From: Perkinsus chesapeaki
Taxonomy: Eukaryota; Perkinsozoa; Perkinsida; Perkinsidae
Direction of reading: 5' to 3'
NCBI GenBank assembly: GCA_013115145.1
Contig: JAAPAO010000415.1
Location: 1-31,688, forward strand
Length of the DNA stretch: 31,688 nucleotides
The translations under genes were made by a program, and so were the position numbers. Of the stretch, positions 18,756 to 30,069 are shown piece after piece. Below the pieces are notes generated by a model. That model saw only the letters and a list, made by a program, of their open reading frames with translations. It did no database searches and was not told the origin of the DNA. Position 1 is the first letter of the stretch, and every line of letters begins with the position of its first letter.

Positions 18756-20496
18756 ATGTCCTCTCGTTTGTGGTGCATCCTCATCGGTCTGCCACTTTTC
18801 GTATCTTCACTTTATTCGATCGCTGACGATGACGACTATTGTTTCCGCCGTCCCTTGATGCCCTATCCTCGGCTGGACAATCCCTCTATGAAGCTGGTGT
18901 CTGTGCAAGTGTATCTACGCCACGGTCAAAGAGACGAGTACACCCACCACGAATGCTTCCCAAACGCCGAGCAAGTGGACTATTCTCGCGAGTGCGATAA
19001 GGTTCACGTTGACTACGCCATTGATGAGGTCACCGCTCTATCGGGTATGAAGTTTCGCAAGGTCTTTGTTGACTTGAACGGCAGCAACACATGCGAAACG
19101 GGCCAACTCTTGAACGGTGCTCAAGACCAGATGCGAAGGGTTGCCGACTGGCTGCGGGAGGCATACGTTGGCGATGCTGCTTTAGGTGGAGAGGAGCTGG
19201 AGCTGATTTCTACCGACAAGAGCCGCACTCTGGGCTCCCTGTACGGAGTTGACTACCTCTTGGCCATTTACATTGGGAGCCTTCAGATACTATTTGTTAT
19301 CAGCCTTCACTCGGCCACAGGACCAGCTGCCGAAGACGTTAGACGTGAAGGTTCAGGATTCTTACGAAGATGCTCTGGGGCTCAACTATGTCGACTGCCC
19401 GAGGGTTAAGGCCCTCGATCAAATGTCAGTCCTCACCACAGAACAACTGGACCTTGCTGTTAGGTTCAGCAGGAGCGAGTTTGTAGCGACTCAGTCAAAT
19501 TCTGATTCCTATAAGCGATGCGCTGACTTGTACACCGAGTTGGTTGGTGAGGCATGCTCTTGACAGTTGATCAGATTTCCCCCTTAGGGCCGGTTCGGTT
19601 CGATCTCTCCGCCGCAAACGACTGTTTTCTGACGCAGTACTGCACAAACTCGAGCTACCCTCCTGGCGTCAGCGTTACACCAAAACTTTTCAATTGTGTC
19701 ACCAACATGCGCGCCGAAAGACGCTTTGTCGAGTACGGCTTCACGGGCTTCGCCGCCGATCCGGATCCATCATGGACGGTCGACCAAGCCTTAGAGAAAT
19801 GCAGGCTCCGCATCGCACCGGTCAGCACGGAGCTCCCGCTCACTGCGGAATCTGTGGGCAGGTCGTTCGAGGGCTGCTCGGCCGTGCACAGTCGACCAAG
19901 AAGCTGTATTTGATTGGCACACACGACACAACAGTGGCCTGTCTCCTACAGAGCCTCGGAGGTGTAAGACAATCGGCCACCATGCTTTAACTGCATTTCC
20001 TATTGTAGCTGTGGGATGGCCATTGGCCCCACTACGGCGAGACGGTGGCCTTGGAAGCATACGAGTCCACTGCCGATGGACAGCGCTATTTCCGTCTGCT
20101 AAGGAATCATAATATTATTCCGTTCCCTGGGTAACCTCCCACTGCGATGTCCAGCCGAGTGCTGCTGCTCTCAGATGTCCCCCAGGTGAGCCTTGCCCAT
20201 TATCAGTTTTGGAAGGCTTCGTCAAATCGGAGCCTATATTGGCCAGCGAGGCTTATCGCCATCACCGATGTCGTGACGTTGCCGACCTCCTCTATGACGA
20301 AGCCCCTCAGCCGGTCGAACCACCGTAAGCAGTTTTTGTGACGATTGTTACTGCTCCAATCAGAGCCGCCACGTTACCTCATTTGCTGTTGTGGACTCTG
20401 GTAGCCTTCATGCTCGGTGGGGTCATCGGTAGATTGTCAAGGCCCAGAAAGCAGCAAGAAGAAGTTGACGCTTCCGACGGCTATGTTAGAATCTAG
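18756..20496 (+). CDS. Histidine acid phosphatase, predicted type I membrane protein
   Basis: Seven exons, 18756-19240, 19287-19546, 19588-19853, 19892-19963, 20009-20130, 20175-20324 and 20364-20496, with introns of 46, 41, 38, 45, 44 and 39 nt, give 495 residues. The N-terminus (MSSRLWCILIGLPLFVSS) is a signal peptide. The histidine-phosphatase signature RHGQR is at 55-59, with STDKSRTLGSL as the second substrate-binding segment. The proton-donor pair HD is at 348-349 (LIGTHDTT) and appears only after removal of a 38-nt intron. Near the end, LPHLLLWTLVAFMLGGVIG is a transmembrane helix followed by a short basic-acidic tail. The catalytic domain would therefore face the lumen or outside. It probably hydrolyses phosphomonoesters; substrate unknown. 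It lies about 500 bases after the phosphonate transaminase, on the same strand. Confidence 0.9.
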
Positions 20497-20585
20497 TTCG
20501 AAAGTTTCGTTTCCAGAACCTCACATCCGTCGCGTTTTGCACCTGGTGGTGACTGAGCGGCGAACAGCGTCAATTACTCCGTACA

Positions 20586-21837
20586 ATGTCATCAACTAAT
20601 TCGTCCCCATGCCGCTATATCCAGCAGCAGCAGCAGCACTCCTCCACGGAGCCTTTCACTCCCCCCAGACGCGGGGTCTTCCTCACCAACTCGTGGGAGC
20701 TTGGCCCCAGCTCCGCCAGATACCTGGATGTGAATTCCTGTCGGGAGTCAATGGACCGCATTAAGGTATCCTCAGACGTCATCAGCGCACATGGTATCGA
20801 TCAGTTCCAGCACCGCATCTTGACCGCGCCTGTCGACGGCGAATTGGTCGAAGTAGGCGTTTAGCGTTGACAGAGTGAGGTGTGAGATTCAGGGTGTGGT
20901 CCCGCCTCCAGACGTCAGCGCCTTCACGAGGCACAGAAACAAGCTACAGCATTTCCAGCATCTCATTACCAAAGGCCGTGCGGCAACCGCTGAGGACGAG
21001 GCAATAGTGGAACTGTATAGAGGTCAGCGACACGAGTGTCCACCTTGGAAATGTGGTGGCGCTACTCAGATAATCTAAGACAGATGCTCTCAGAAGTTCA
21101 AGATCGGATATCCCATTCCACAGAGCATCGAACTCCGTCGCCCACTCGTTTGCTCCGTCTGGCTAGAAGATGTAACGGTCAGCTACTCTTGACTATACTT
21201 GTGGGTATATATGCCTTCAGGCACGTCACGTGATGTAGAGCAGCCTTCAGAAGGGAGCATTCTGGAGCTTTTGCCGAGTCCTGTTCCATCGAAGTCGGTG
21301 CCTCCTCAAATGATAAGAGGGTGATCGACGAAGGCATGCCTCAGACACCTGACATGCGTAACAGGTTCCGTCTGCGCTCCCCTCCGAGGCCGGCCCCATC
21401 GATGTTGAAACGGTCTGGGAGCACCGGCAACTTGGGCGTGGGAATGTTAGAAGTTGAAAAACTGCACGCAATGGCAAGATCTCAGCTAGTGTATTGCTAG
21501 TCTAACGGAGTCTTATTAGTTAAGAGAACGTGATAAGACCATAGCAGCCTTACAGAGGGAGAACGCCGTCCTCAGAGGAGGTCTGATGTCGCTTTACCAT
21601 TGATAATAGATTCTTATGCGTAGGCTGCCCGCGATGTGGTGAAGCATCGAAATCTCTAAGCGATTGTGTAATTAGTATGAGAGATGTCCATTCAAGAGTT
21701 CTGAAGGTAAATCCGCGAGCGACAGTTACTGTATTGCTTTTGTTCTCGTTTAGGCAATATCAGATTTGCCTTCGTTGTTGAAAGAAGAGGAATCCCTCAT
21801 AGCCAAGCTTAGTCATTTTCGGAAGCATCGAGAATGA
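20586..21837 (+). CDS. Coiled-coil protein, function unknown
   Basis: Eight exons, 20586-20852, 20893-21022, 21070-21171, 21221-21320, 21365-21488, 21520-21580, 21624-21706 and 21754-21837, join in frame (introns 40, 47, 49, 44, 31, 43 and 47 nt) to 316 residues. The N-terminus has a five-Gln run and is Ser/Pro-rich. Helical, coiled-coil-prone segments follow: HRNKLQHFQHLITKGRAA, then LRQMLSEVQDR, and MARSQLLRERDKTIAALQRE across the 31-nt intron. A CPRCGE Cys pair and the acidic helix LPSLLKEEESLIAKLSHFRK come near the end. No catalytic motif and no membrane segment. It starts 90 bases after the phosphatase stop. The last three exons rest on frame continuity and helix periodicity only. Confidence 0.7.
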
Positions 21838-22550
21838 TGACGTGAAAATTGAATCCACTTTCATGGTATGTTAGACCATGTTGCGTTCGGGAGTACAGGA
21901 TCGATGAGGTATGTCCACTGATCTACAACCCTTGTAGGGATTGCTTACTAGTAAATTCCCGTTGCACAGTAACATCATCTAGATGCAAATTAGTCGTAAT
22001 TTAGGCTTCTGCTATCGCAAAAGTATACGGCTTAACAAGGAAGAGACATTCAACTTGTATCGAAATGTGTTGCTGTGGAATAAGAATGTATCGAAAGACA
22101 GGTGGTACCAATTCGGTGAGGCGAAAGAGATACCGTTTAATTCCGATCGTTTCTCTCTACCGAGCGACAAGCATTGACCCGATGAGCTCCCTCACCAAGT
22201 GTGCGAATTCGGCTTGAAAGTGATCTGACTCCCCTATCTTCAACGTGGGACCCACAGTCGGGAACAACGGGCGACGATGGGGATCAGCTACTATCGCGTC
22301 GACAAACGGGCGTGACCTTCTAAGACTAGATCATAGAGTCACGACGGGATATTGAACGCTTCATATCAGTTCAAACGAAAAGAAAACGAACTAATGTACA
22401 TTGGCGAATGCAATGCACCCGCCAGCGCAGACTCGATCGATTTCACGCTATGCACGCATGCGCAACCGCATCCAGCGGAGCGAAGCACCAAAAAGGAGAA
22501 TAGTGAGGCGACTGAATGGAAGCAGCGGGGCGAATGATACCGTACCCATC
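21838..22550. other. Intergenic, no confident gene
   Basis: Short plus-strand frames occur at 21983-22177 and 22352-22537 but show no family resemblance and no plausible splicing partners. No repeat seen. The region leads into tRNA-Gln. Confidence 0.4.
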
Positions 22551-22621
22551 GGTTCTATGGTGTAACGGTTAGCACTCCAGACTCTGAATCTGGCGATCTG
22601 GGTTCAAATCCCGGTAGAACC
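22551..22621 (+). tRNA. tRNA-Gln (CTG)
   Basis: A 71-nt cloverleaf. The acceptor stem GGTTCTA pairs with TAGAACC. The D-arm/A-box region is TGGTGTAACGGTTAGCA. The anticodon arm is CCAGA-CTCTGAA-TCTGG with anticodon CTG. The T arm is CTGGG-TTCAAAT-CCCGG (one G-T). Intronless and CCA is not encoded. The downstream sequence begins TTTACACTG and has no run of four or more T nearby. Confidence 0.97.
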
Positions 22622-23074
22622 TTTACACTGAAGGACCACTTGCTAATATAACACATACTCACATGCATCAACTGCCTACACTTTCAAGAGTTCTAACTCT
22701 GCGATGGTGATTAATGCTAGACGTGGTCATCATGAACTGATCATGCTACCTCTTAAGCGCTACAGGAACACGTATCGAACTGGAAGCGGGATCTATGCCT
22801 CATCGATGCACGTATATTAAAACTTCGACCTGATCCAGTCGACTCTGCTTTCGTGCACAACTTCAATATGTAATTTAAAAGATAAGCTTTGGCGAGTGTT
22901 CACCTCAGTTCAATATAGAGTATCCCATCACAACTAGTATAACTCAACTCAAAAAGGTAACTGGTACTACAGGGCTGATGCTCACCAAATATCTTCACCA
23001 CTTTTACCAGCAAAATCTTCATACTACATTGGCAGCCGTCACCACCCCGATCCTTCCCTTAAGCGTTAACTGAA
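22622..23074. other. Intergenic between tRNA-Gln and the helicase 3' end
   Basis: No coding frame, repeat or RNA gene recognised. It includes the 3' UTR of the minus-strand UAP56 gene. Confidence 0.45.
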
Positions 23075-24842
<1,768 letters not shown>

Positions 24843-25533
24843 GAAGTTATTGACGAAAGTGAACAGAGCAACAACTTCGGCATTATTATTATCATATCAA
24901 CCAATACCAATATTAATGTTAACCTCCTCCTTATATATTCAACGACAACCCATACAACCATATAACCGCATAATGGCTGCTTTCACAACATTACCGGCAG
25001 ATGTTAATATCCCCTAGGGTGGCCCTCGTGGCGACGGTTTTAATTATACACTAAGACGAGCGTTCTTCTTGGTGTTATCAATCCACATCATATCTATTAT
25101 CTCCCATTAACAGATATCTCAATTGCCGATAACGACAACAATACCATAAAGAGTAGAGATAATAATGAACGCAGACGATCGAAACACAGCGAGATCGCCC
25201 GGGCGTGCGCATAGTTTCCGGGCGAGCGAGAATTCAACAACGTATCTTCACAAACGTGGTTCAACCCGCGCTGAGTCGCTTGGAACGTTTCAAAGATCGT
25301 TCTTGGAAGGCCTCCCCGGGAGGTATTAATTGACCATAAGATTAAATATCGGACCCGATGGAGTCTAGAATAGCCAATGTGAATCACCACCTGCCTCCCC
25401 CAGTAACGATAACACTGTGTGATGCAGAAACCAACGGCAGTCACCACAATTTAAACACATTCCACCATGTACTTTCACGATTGCCATCTCGAGGAGTTGC
25501 TTCACGTAACCTAAACTCGACCTAAAGATACGC
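24843..25533. other. Intergenic, no gene seen
   Basis: Between the starts of UAP56 and the 3' end of the golgin-like gene, both minus strand. A 116-codon minus frame at 25097-25447 has no coding character I trust. The AT-rich part at 24880-24990 is probably the UAP56 promoter. Confidence 0.4.
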
Positions 25534-27383
25534 CTATCCATCGGTGAGATACCGAGATAGCTGAGCATTGGCAGAAGCCAGCGCCTTTTCTGTCGATGAT
25601 AACTTCATCAGTGTCTCCGTGTAAGCCTGGTCAAGTGCACCGATCCTAAAATAATACGTAAAAATCAACTAACTGGGCAACCCACCTGTTCTCGAATTCC
25701 AGCTGCCGCTCACACATCTTGAGCCTATCCTTATGATGGTAATGATTAACCGCATAAACACCTACACAACGCCCACCTGGCCACATGTTTAAATAGCAAC
25801 ACCCCCACTAAAGATTACTAAGGTCAACCGTAAGCTCCATTATCAGACAAGCAAGTGTGTCCCAGTATACCGTGAAACCGTCAAGAACTCGTTTGCACTA
25901 TTCCGCGAACATCTTAGAAGTTCAATTAATTTTGCGCGATCTACAGTAATTGAGCCTCACTGCTATGGAGGTTACTTAACTCCCTTTACTTACTTCCGGC
26001 ACCAACAGTAAGAGCAACACAAGCAGCCACCATAACAATAGGCAAGGCACGACTACCCTGCTCATCAATCAACCTGAATAAACTATGCACGATATCTCAT
26101 TGAGTTATAAAGACTGGGGGAATACTACACCATTTAAAGATCTAGATAGTACCGAATTAATGCAGCCCAGACCATTTTAGTGTCCGCCCTCTAACTAGAT
26201 TCTTGGCTTATATCAATTAGGACATTGAAACGATTTATTACACTGATTAAAGGTTATCAATGCCCCAGTCCAGTGAGGTAGGAGAGGATTCCATATCTAT
26301 TGTGGAGTGGCTAAGGAGTGGCTGAAACCGTAATGCTACTCGCTGAGGTGACCTCAATAGGAAAAGTTGAATAATTTTTGTCATTTCCCCCGGGCTGCCT
26401 AAGCTCTAACAACTTAACACCTACTTGTCAGCCCACTCCTTCTCCATCAATTGATAGTCTCTCTTAATGTCATCCAGCTCCTGTTCTAGGTCCTAAAGTT
26501 GCACTATAATCTATTAACCACACAATCCTACCTGCGACCGTAGCCGCCATGCCACCAGCTCCTCCGATTCAGGATCCGGAAGCTCATCAAAGCCGCTGCG
26601 CCCGACTGAAAGAGCAGTGAATCCATCAAGTCTTGATGATCAAGACCGCTGCTAGTTAACGGTCCCTTCAAGTGGCATAACGTTGAAAAGCGCTAGCATT
26701 CTGTTGTTTCGGACACCTCTCGCCTGCCGTCGAGCAGCTTCAGGAATGTTCCGGAATCGCCAAGCATATGACCGTACAACTCATTTTCCCTTCCCGATGT
26801 ACTATTTCATGAAGCACCCCATCACTCCATACCGCTCTTTTCTTTCATCTCAGCTCTAACCTCCGCTAGCTGCTCTTCCATTTTCTTCATTTGCTTCTCA
26901 GCGTCCTCTAAATACATCACCTCTCACGCATCCACCACCAATTCTCACCAGCCGCCTTCTTTCCTTCAACCAACGCCTTCTGCAATCCCCCTTTAAGGGC
27001 CGCTGACTCCTCATTTGCACGTCTGAATCCATGAGCAAGTCGACCAAACAGCAGCTAAGATTCCCCACCGCAGAGATGCGCGCAAGCTATCTATCTCGCT
27101 CACCAAGACGTTTACTCTGGACTCGACAGCCTGAGAGCTCCGGTGAATAGTCAAACCGATCGGAGAAAGCTACCTCCCTCTTGAGCTCCGCGCTACTAAG
27201 AGGCCGGCGACCAATCAGAGAGCCAACACCTTCGCTGGCAGCGGCCATGCTCTCTACAGGCGTACGTGGCCGCTCCGAACTAAGATACCTACGCAGCAGT
27301 TACGAGCATGGTTTAAGCTAAGATACTCACTCTGACATAGATGGTATCTTAGGTGAAGGCGTTCGAGTTCGGTAATATCTCAT
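25534..27383 (-). CDS. Golgin-like coiled-coil membrane protein
   Basis: Twelve minus-strand exons, 27383-27331, 27288-27174, 27130-27069, 27022-26949, 26907-26826, 26789-26717, 26665-26647, 26605-26532, 26492-26425, 26073-25994, 25761-25686 and 25645-25534, join in frame to 295 residues. The N-terminus is Ser/Pro/Arg-rich. Long heptad-like helices follow (AVESRVNVLVSEIDSLRASL; EDAEKQMKKMEEQLAEVRAE), a linker, then DLEQELDDIKRDYQLMEKEW. One transmembrane segment, ALPIVMVAACVALTVGAG, is followed by a His-rich turn and a second helical region (MCERQLEFENRIGALDQAYT). This suits a tether or scaffold on an internal membrane; identity unknown. Exon 7 is only 19 nt. Introns are 36-51 nt except two of 351 and 232 nt. 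The start at 27383 is the least certain part. Confidence 0.72.
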
Positions 27384-27821
27384 TGCAACGCACCATGAAG
27401 GATTCGCTCGAATTGCCGAGTGTCCAGCGGCGAACATGGCCGTTAAAACCAACTTGCAAAAACGCATCGTATCATTGCGCTCTAGAAAATTACGTTCCTC
27501 AGCGTGATGCTGTCGGAAGATGCCCTCGGGAATTGGAATAGGTTCCAAGGGAAAACGTCTCAAATACATCCTCATCGCCAAAATAGATCTTTACTGGATG
27601 CAAGCAGTCTGTAGAAGAAGCAATCACAGGTGCGGAAATATAAGAAAGCGTCCTTCAAGTGTAGAGATATAAGAAAGCGTCCTTCAAGTGTAGAGATATA
27701 ACGACCAGTTTAATAGAAAATATGCCCCCAATGAAATCCGAAACATAGAATGGACTCCCTCTCTCCACACTTGAGCACGTGCCCCCAAGCACGACGCGCT
27801 CGAATTATTGGGCCAACCTAA
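27384..27821. other. Interval upstream of the golgin-like gene, unresolved
   Basis: The minus-strand frame of the golgin-like first exon stays open up to about 27581, so the true start could lie further upstream. The 29-base tandem duplication at 27638-27700 is here. No other gene was supported. Confidence 0.3.
27638..27700. repeat. 29-base tandem duplication
   Basis: A 29-base unit beginning ATATAAGAAAGCGTCCTTC occurs at 27638-27666 and again without change at 27667-27695. Five more bases of the unit follow. Confidence 0.9.
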
Positions 27822-28171
27822 TATGAAGATGATACCCCAACGGAAGGATTCTACAGCGATGGAGACTTCCACCCTCCAACCAGATTGTCAGGACTAGATA
27901 ACTCAACCGCGGAGGCATGACAGAAAGTGAGCAACTGTTCCGAACGGAGTTCCCAATACAACACAGTGGTGATGTCTCTCACCATGATTCTCAACTATAC
28001 ACTTAAAGTCTCAGTGGCCCCAGGACGGGGCACCATATAACCAAGACTATAACTGCAGCAGGCCGGCGGCAGATGAAGCGTGATATACAATCTTATTGGC
28101 GACTTGCCGCTCGCCGGACCTACTGCGACTACACGAACGATGACCTCGACGATCTACATGACAACAATTGA
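27822..28171 (+). CDS. Probable coding patch, exon structure unresolved
   Basis: Three plus-strand segments look coding but are in different frames. From 27822, YEDDTPTEGFYSDGDFHPPT continues to a TGA at 27918-27920. From the ATG at 27917, MTESEQLFRTEFPIQHSGD can splice over a 41-nt intron to WPQDGAPYNQDYNCS. From about 28070, KRDIQSYWRLAARRTYCDYT runs to a TGA at 28169-28171. I could not find splice sites that join all three. It may be one multi-exon gene with unrecognised junctions or a decaying gene. No family recognised. Confidence 0.35.
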
Positions 28172-28722
28172 AAAGAGATAATTTTAAATACACTCCCACT
28201 TAGCTATGATAATATCGATCACGCGATCGATTCGTTATCATTGGTTCCTTCTCTGACCTATAGCGACAGAAAAGGTGAAGACAAGCAGATAGGACAAGTC
28301 AAGCAAGACACGCGAGGACGACGACATAATACACAACTACAACTACAACGCCGTCGCCGCCGCCGCAGGTATATAGGGCTATATGAGGAATCCTTTCAAT
28401 GGTAGTTGTTGTTTATTATTAAATCATCATAACCATTAACAACAAACGGTTGCAGGCGCTCCATTATCATCACCAGCTTTGGAATGGTGCGTACGGAATC
28501 TCCGGTGCCGAGGGAAAAGGTAATCACTGCCATGTCTATTACTAATCACAGTCAGAGGCAGCAACAGCAGCAATAGAAGGTAAGCTTTATAAATACACAG
28601 AAAATACTTGTAGAATATCATCAATAACCAAACGGTATTATTGAAGGGGTGCTGATGGTATCAGTGATGAGCTGAAAATAAGAATGCCGCAGCCGGGAAT
28701 CGAACTTGGGACCTACTGTATA
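28172..28722. other. Intergenic with palindrome and GCC repeat
   Basis: No gene was found. The perfect inverted repeat ATCGATC-ACGC-GATCGAT lies at 28214-28231, with further weaker pairing outside it (GATAA with TTATC). A GCC/GTC triplet run occurs near 28350-28367. The tRNA-like fragment at 28685-28714 closes the interval. Confidence 0.45.
28685..28714 (-). pseudogene. Degenerate tRNA 3' fragment
   Basis: On the minus strand AGTTCGATTCC matches the B-box core. The T arm CCAAG-TTCGATT-CCCGG has two mismatches and is followed by CTGCGGCA, which resembles an acceptor 3' strand. TTTT follows further downstream. The expected 5' half is replaced by the end of a coding frame, so it is a truncated copy. 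Confidence 0.4.
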
Positions 28723-29004
28723 TTAAACCAATTCCCTGTCTATATAGCCATAACTGGCCATACCTGCCCCAATGCTTCCAGTGGTGCTTGTCGAGGCATT
28801 CGAATATGTTCCTAAATAATACAACGAGGATACCCTAGTTGATGGAGCTTGAGCGTGCACTCCACTCCACGAAAGATACTCCGTTATAGAGAAAACAGGC
28901 GCCGGTTGTCTTGCAACATCCCATGTGACCTCGGCGTTGAGAGAGCTCCCAAGATCCCTCATTGCAGTGTTTTTGAAGAAGTACCGAAGACACCTACAAT
29001 CCAC
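28723..29004 (-). CDS. Probable 3' exon(s) of an unknown gene
   Basis: A minus-strand frame ends at a TAA at 28723-28725. The well-behaved part is about residues VTWDVARQPAPVFSITEYLS onward, then Ser/Thr/Gly/Tyr-rich sequence ending SYGYIDRELV. A likely upstream exon near 29009-29060 encodes GAVEQDALLMRKLPEWI and ends at a GTAGGT donor. A matching acceptor lies at about 28930, which would exclude part of the frame given here. Start and upstream exons are unresolved. No family recognised. Confidence 0.4.
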   Translation of the reverse strand: MDCRCLRYFFKNTAMRDLGSSLNAEVTWDVARQPAPVFSITEYLSWSGVHAQAPSTRVSSLYYLGTYSNASTSTTGSIGAGMASYGYIDRELV

Positions 29005-29352
29005 TCGGGTAACTTTCGCATCAGCAGCGCGTCTTGCTCAACTGCGCCTTTCTTTATTGAAATTAGTAACTTTCTGTTCTCAGCAACTTTCTTCTACTGT
29101 TCACCACAAATAAAGACTTTTTCAAGTACAATTCCCATGCCTTCTTATATTATCCCACGCCTGCTGCTTTATCATTGCCGGTGCTATACAACTATAAAAT
29201 ATAAGAGTATGCGATATACACTATCTAACCATCTGATGTATCAATATATCCTATATAGGGAATTTAAGACATTATATTTTACATTATAACCTCCCAAACT
29301 GACGCCTCTATGCCTGTCGTCGGAGAATTTATTACCTTTCCAGACCGATCTC

Positions 29353-29742
29353 TCACAAAACATTCCGAAAAATCCTTCCCTCGTAGCCAAGACTGCCCCT
29401 ATTACCCTGACACCATTCCGAAGCCGTTGCATTGGTGGCCGCCGCCTTGCCAACTGGCATGCTCTCTGGCATGCTGCCATTCCAATACATTTGGGTAGAG
29501 TTATAATCGAAATGCCGTATATAGTCTTGAGAGCGATGATTATGATGATGATGAGAACGATGGCGAGTAGGATATTCACCAGGCCTCTCCACAACAGGTG
29601 CGCTAAAATCCGCTCTCATAGGTGGGACTGCTGCCACTGGACGGTTCGCTGGTACTGGTGCCGGGATGACCTCCCCCGTTTTACACAGTACTTGACTGCC
29701 ATCAGTTCTCTTACACAGTACATGGGCTCCTCGTCGTCGAGC
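29353..29742 (-). CDS. Unknown protein, 5' end missing
   Basis: Two minus-strand exons, 29742-29715 and 29670-29353, join in frame through a 44-nt GT-AG intron. The readable protein begins LDDEEPMYC, then has a Pro/Val/Ala-rich stretch (VIPAPVPANRPVAAVPPMRA), a His cluster (HRSHHHHNHRS) and a polar C-terminus ending GRIFRNVL. A preceding exon must exist, because the 28-nt exon begins in phase 2. A candidate donor lies near 29802. No domain recognised. Confidence 0.5.
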   Translation of the reverse strand, partial: ARRRGAHVLCKRTDGSQVLCKTGEVIPAPVPANRPVAAVPPMRADFSAPVVERPGEYPTRHRSHHHHNHRSQDYIRHFDYNSTQMYWNGSMPESMPVGKAAATNATASEWCQGNRGSLGYEGRIFRNVL

Positions 29743-30069
29743 CTAACATCGACCGAGTTACATTATGTGCGCTAATATCCAAGCTTTCATTCTGCAAACT
29801 ACCCTGCCGCCGTACCCCCCTATCGTAGCTCAACAATTCCGGTTGGGATTATACCCTAGCTGACTCTAGCCACCGTACTAGGATATATATCGTTACATAT
29901 ACTCATTACATCACAGCATTATAGATACACTAAATGAACTTCCAAGCAAGTTAAATACGGTAGAAATATATTCGATGCCAGCAGCTACGGTATGAATAAA
30001 TTACTCGTATTTTTCACACAATTTTAGGCCTACTAAATTATCCACGAACCACAAGAATCGTTCTGTTGA
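29743..30069. other. Intergenic or unseen 5' exon
   Basis: AT-rich interval between two minus-strand genes. It must hold the start of the downstream gene ending at 29353, but I could not place that exon. No repeat or RNA gene seen. Confidence 0.35.

Noticed and set aside
19854-19891. Frameshift or broken gene in the acid phosphatase just before the HD motif.
   Set aside because: A 38-nt GT-AG intron restores the frame exactly and is in line with the other introns.
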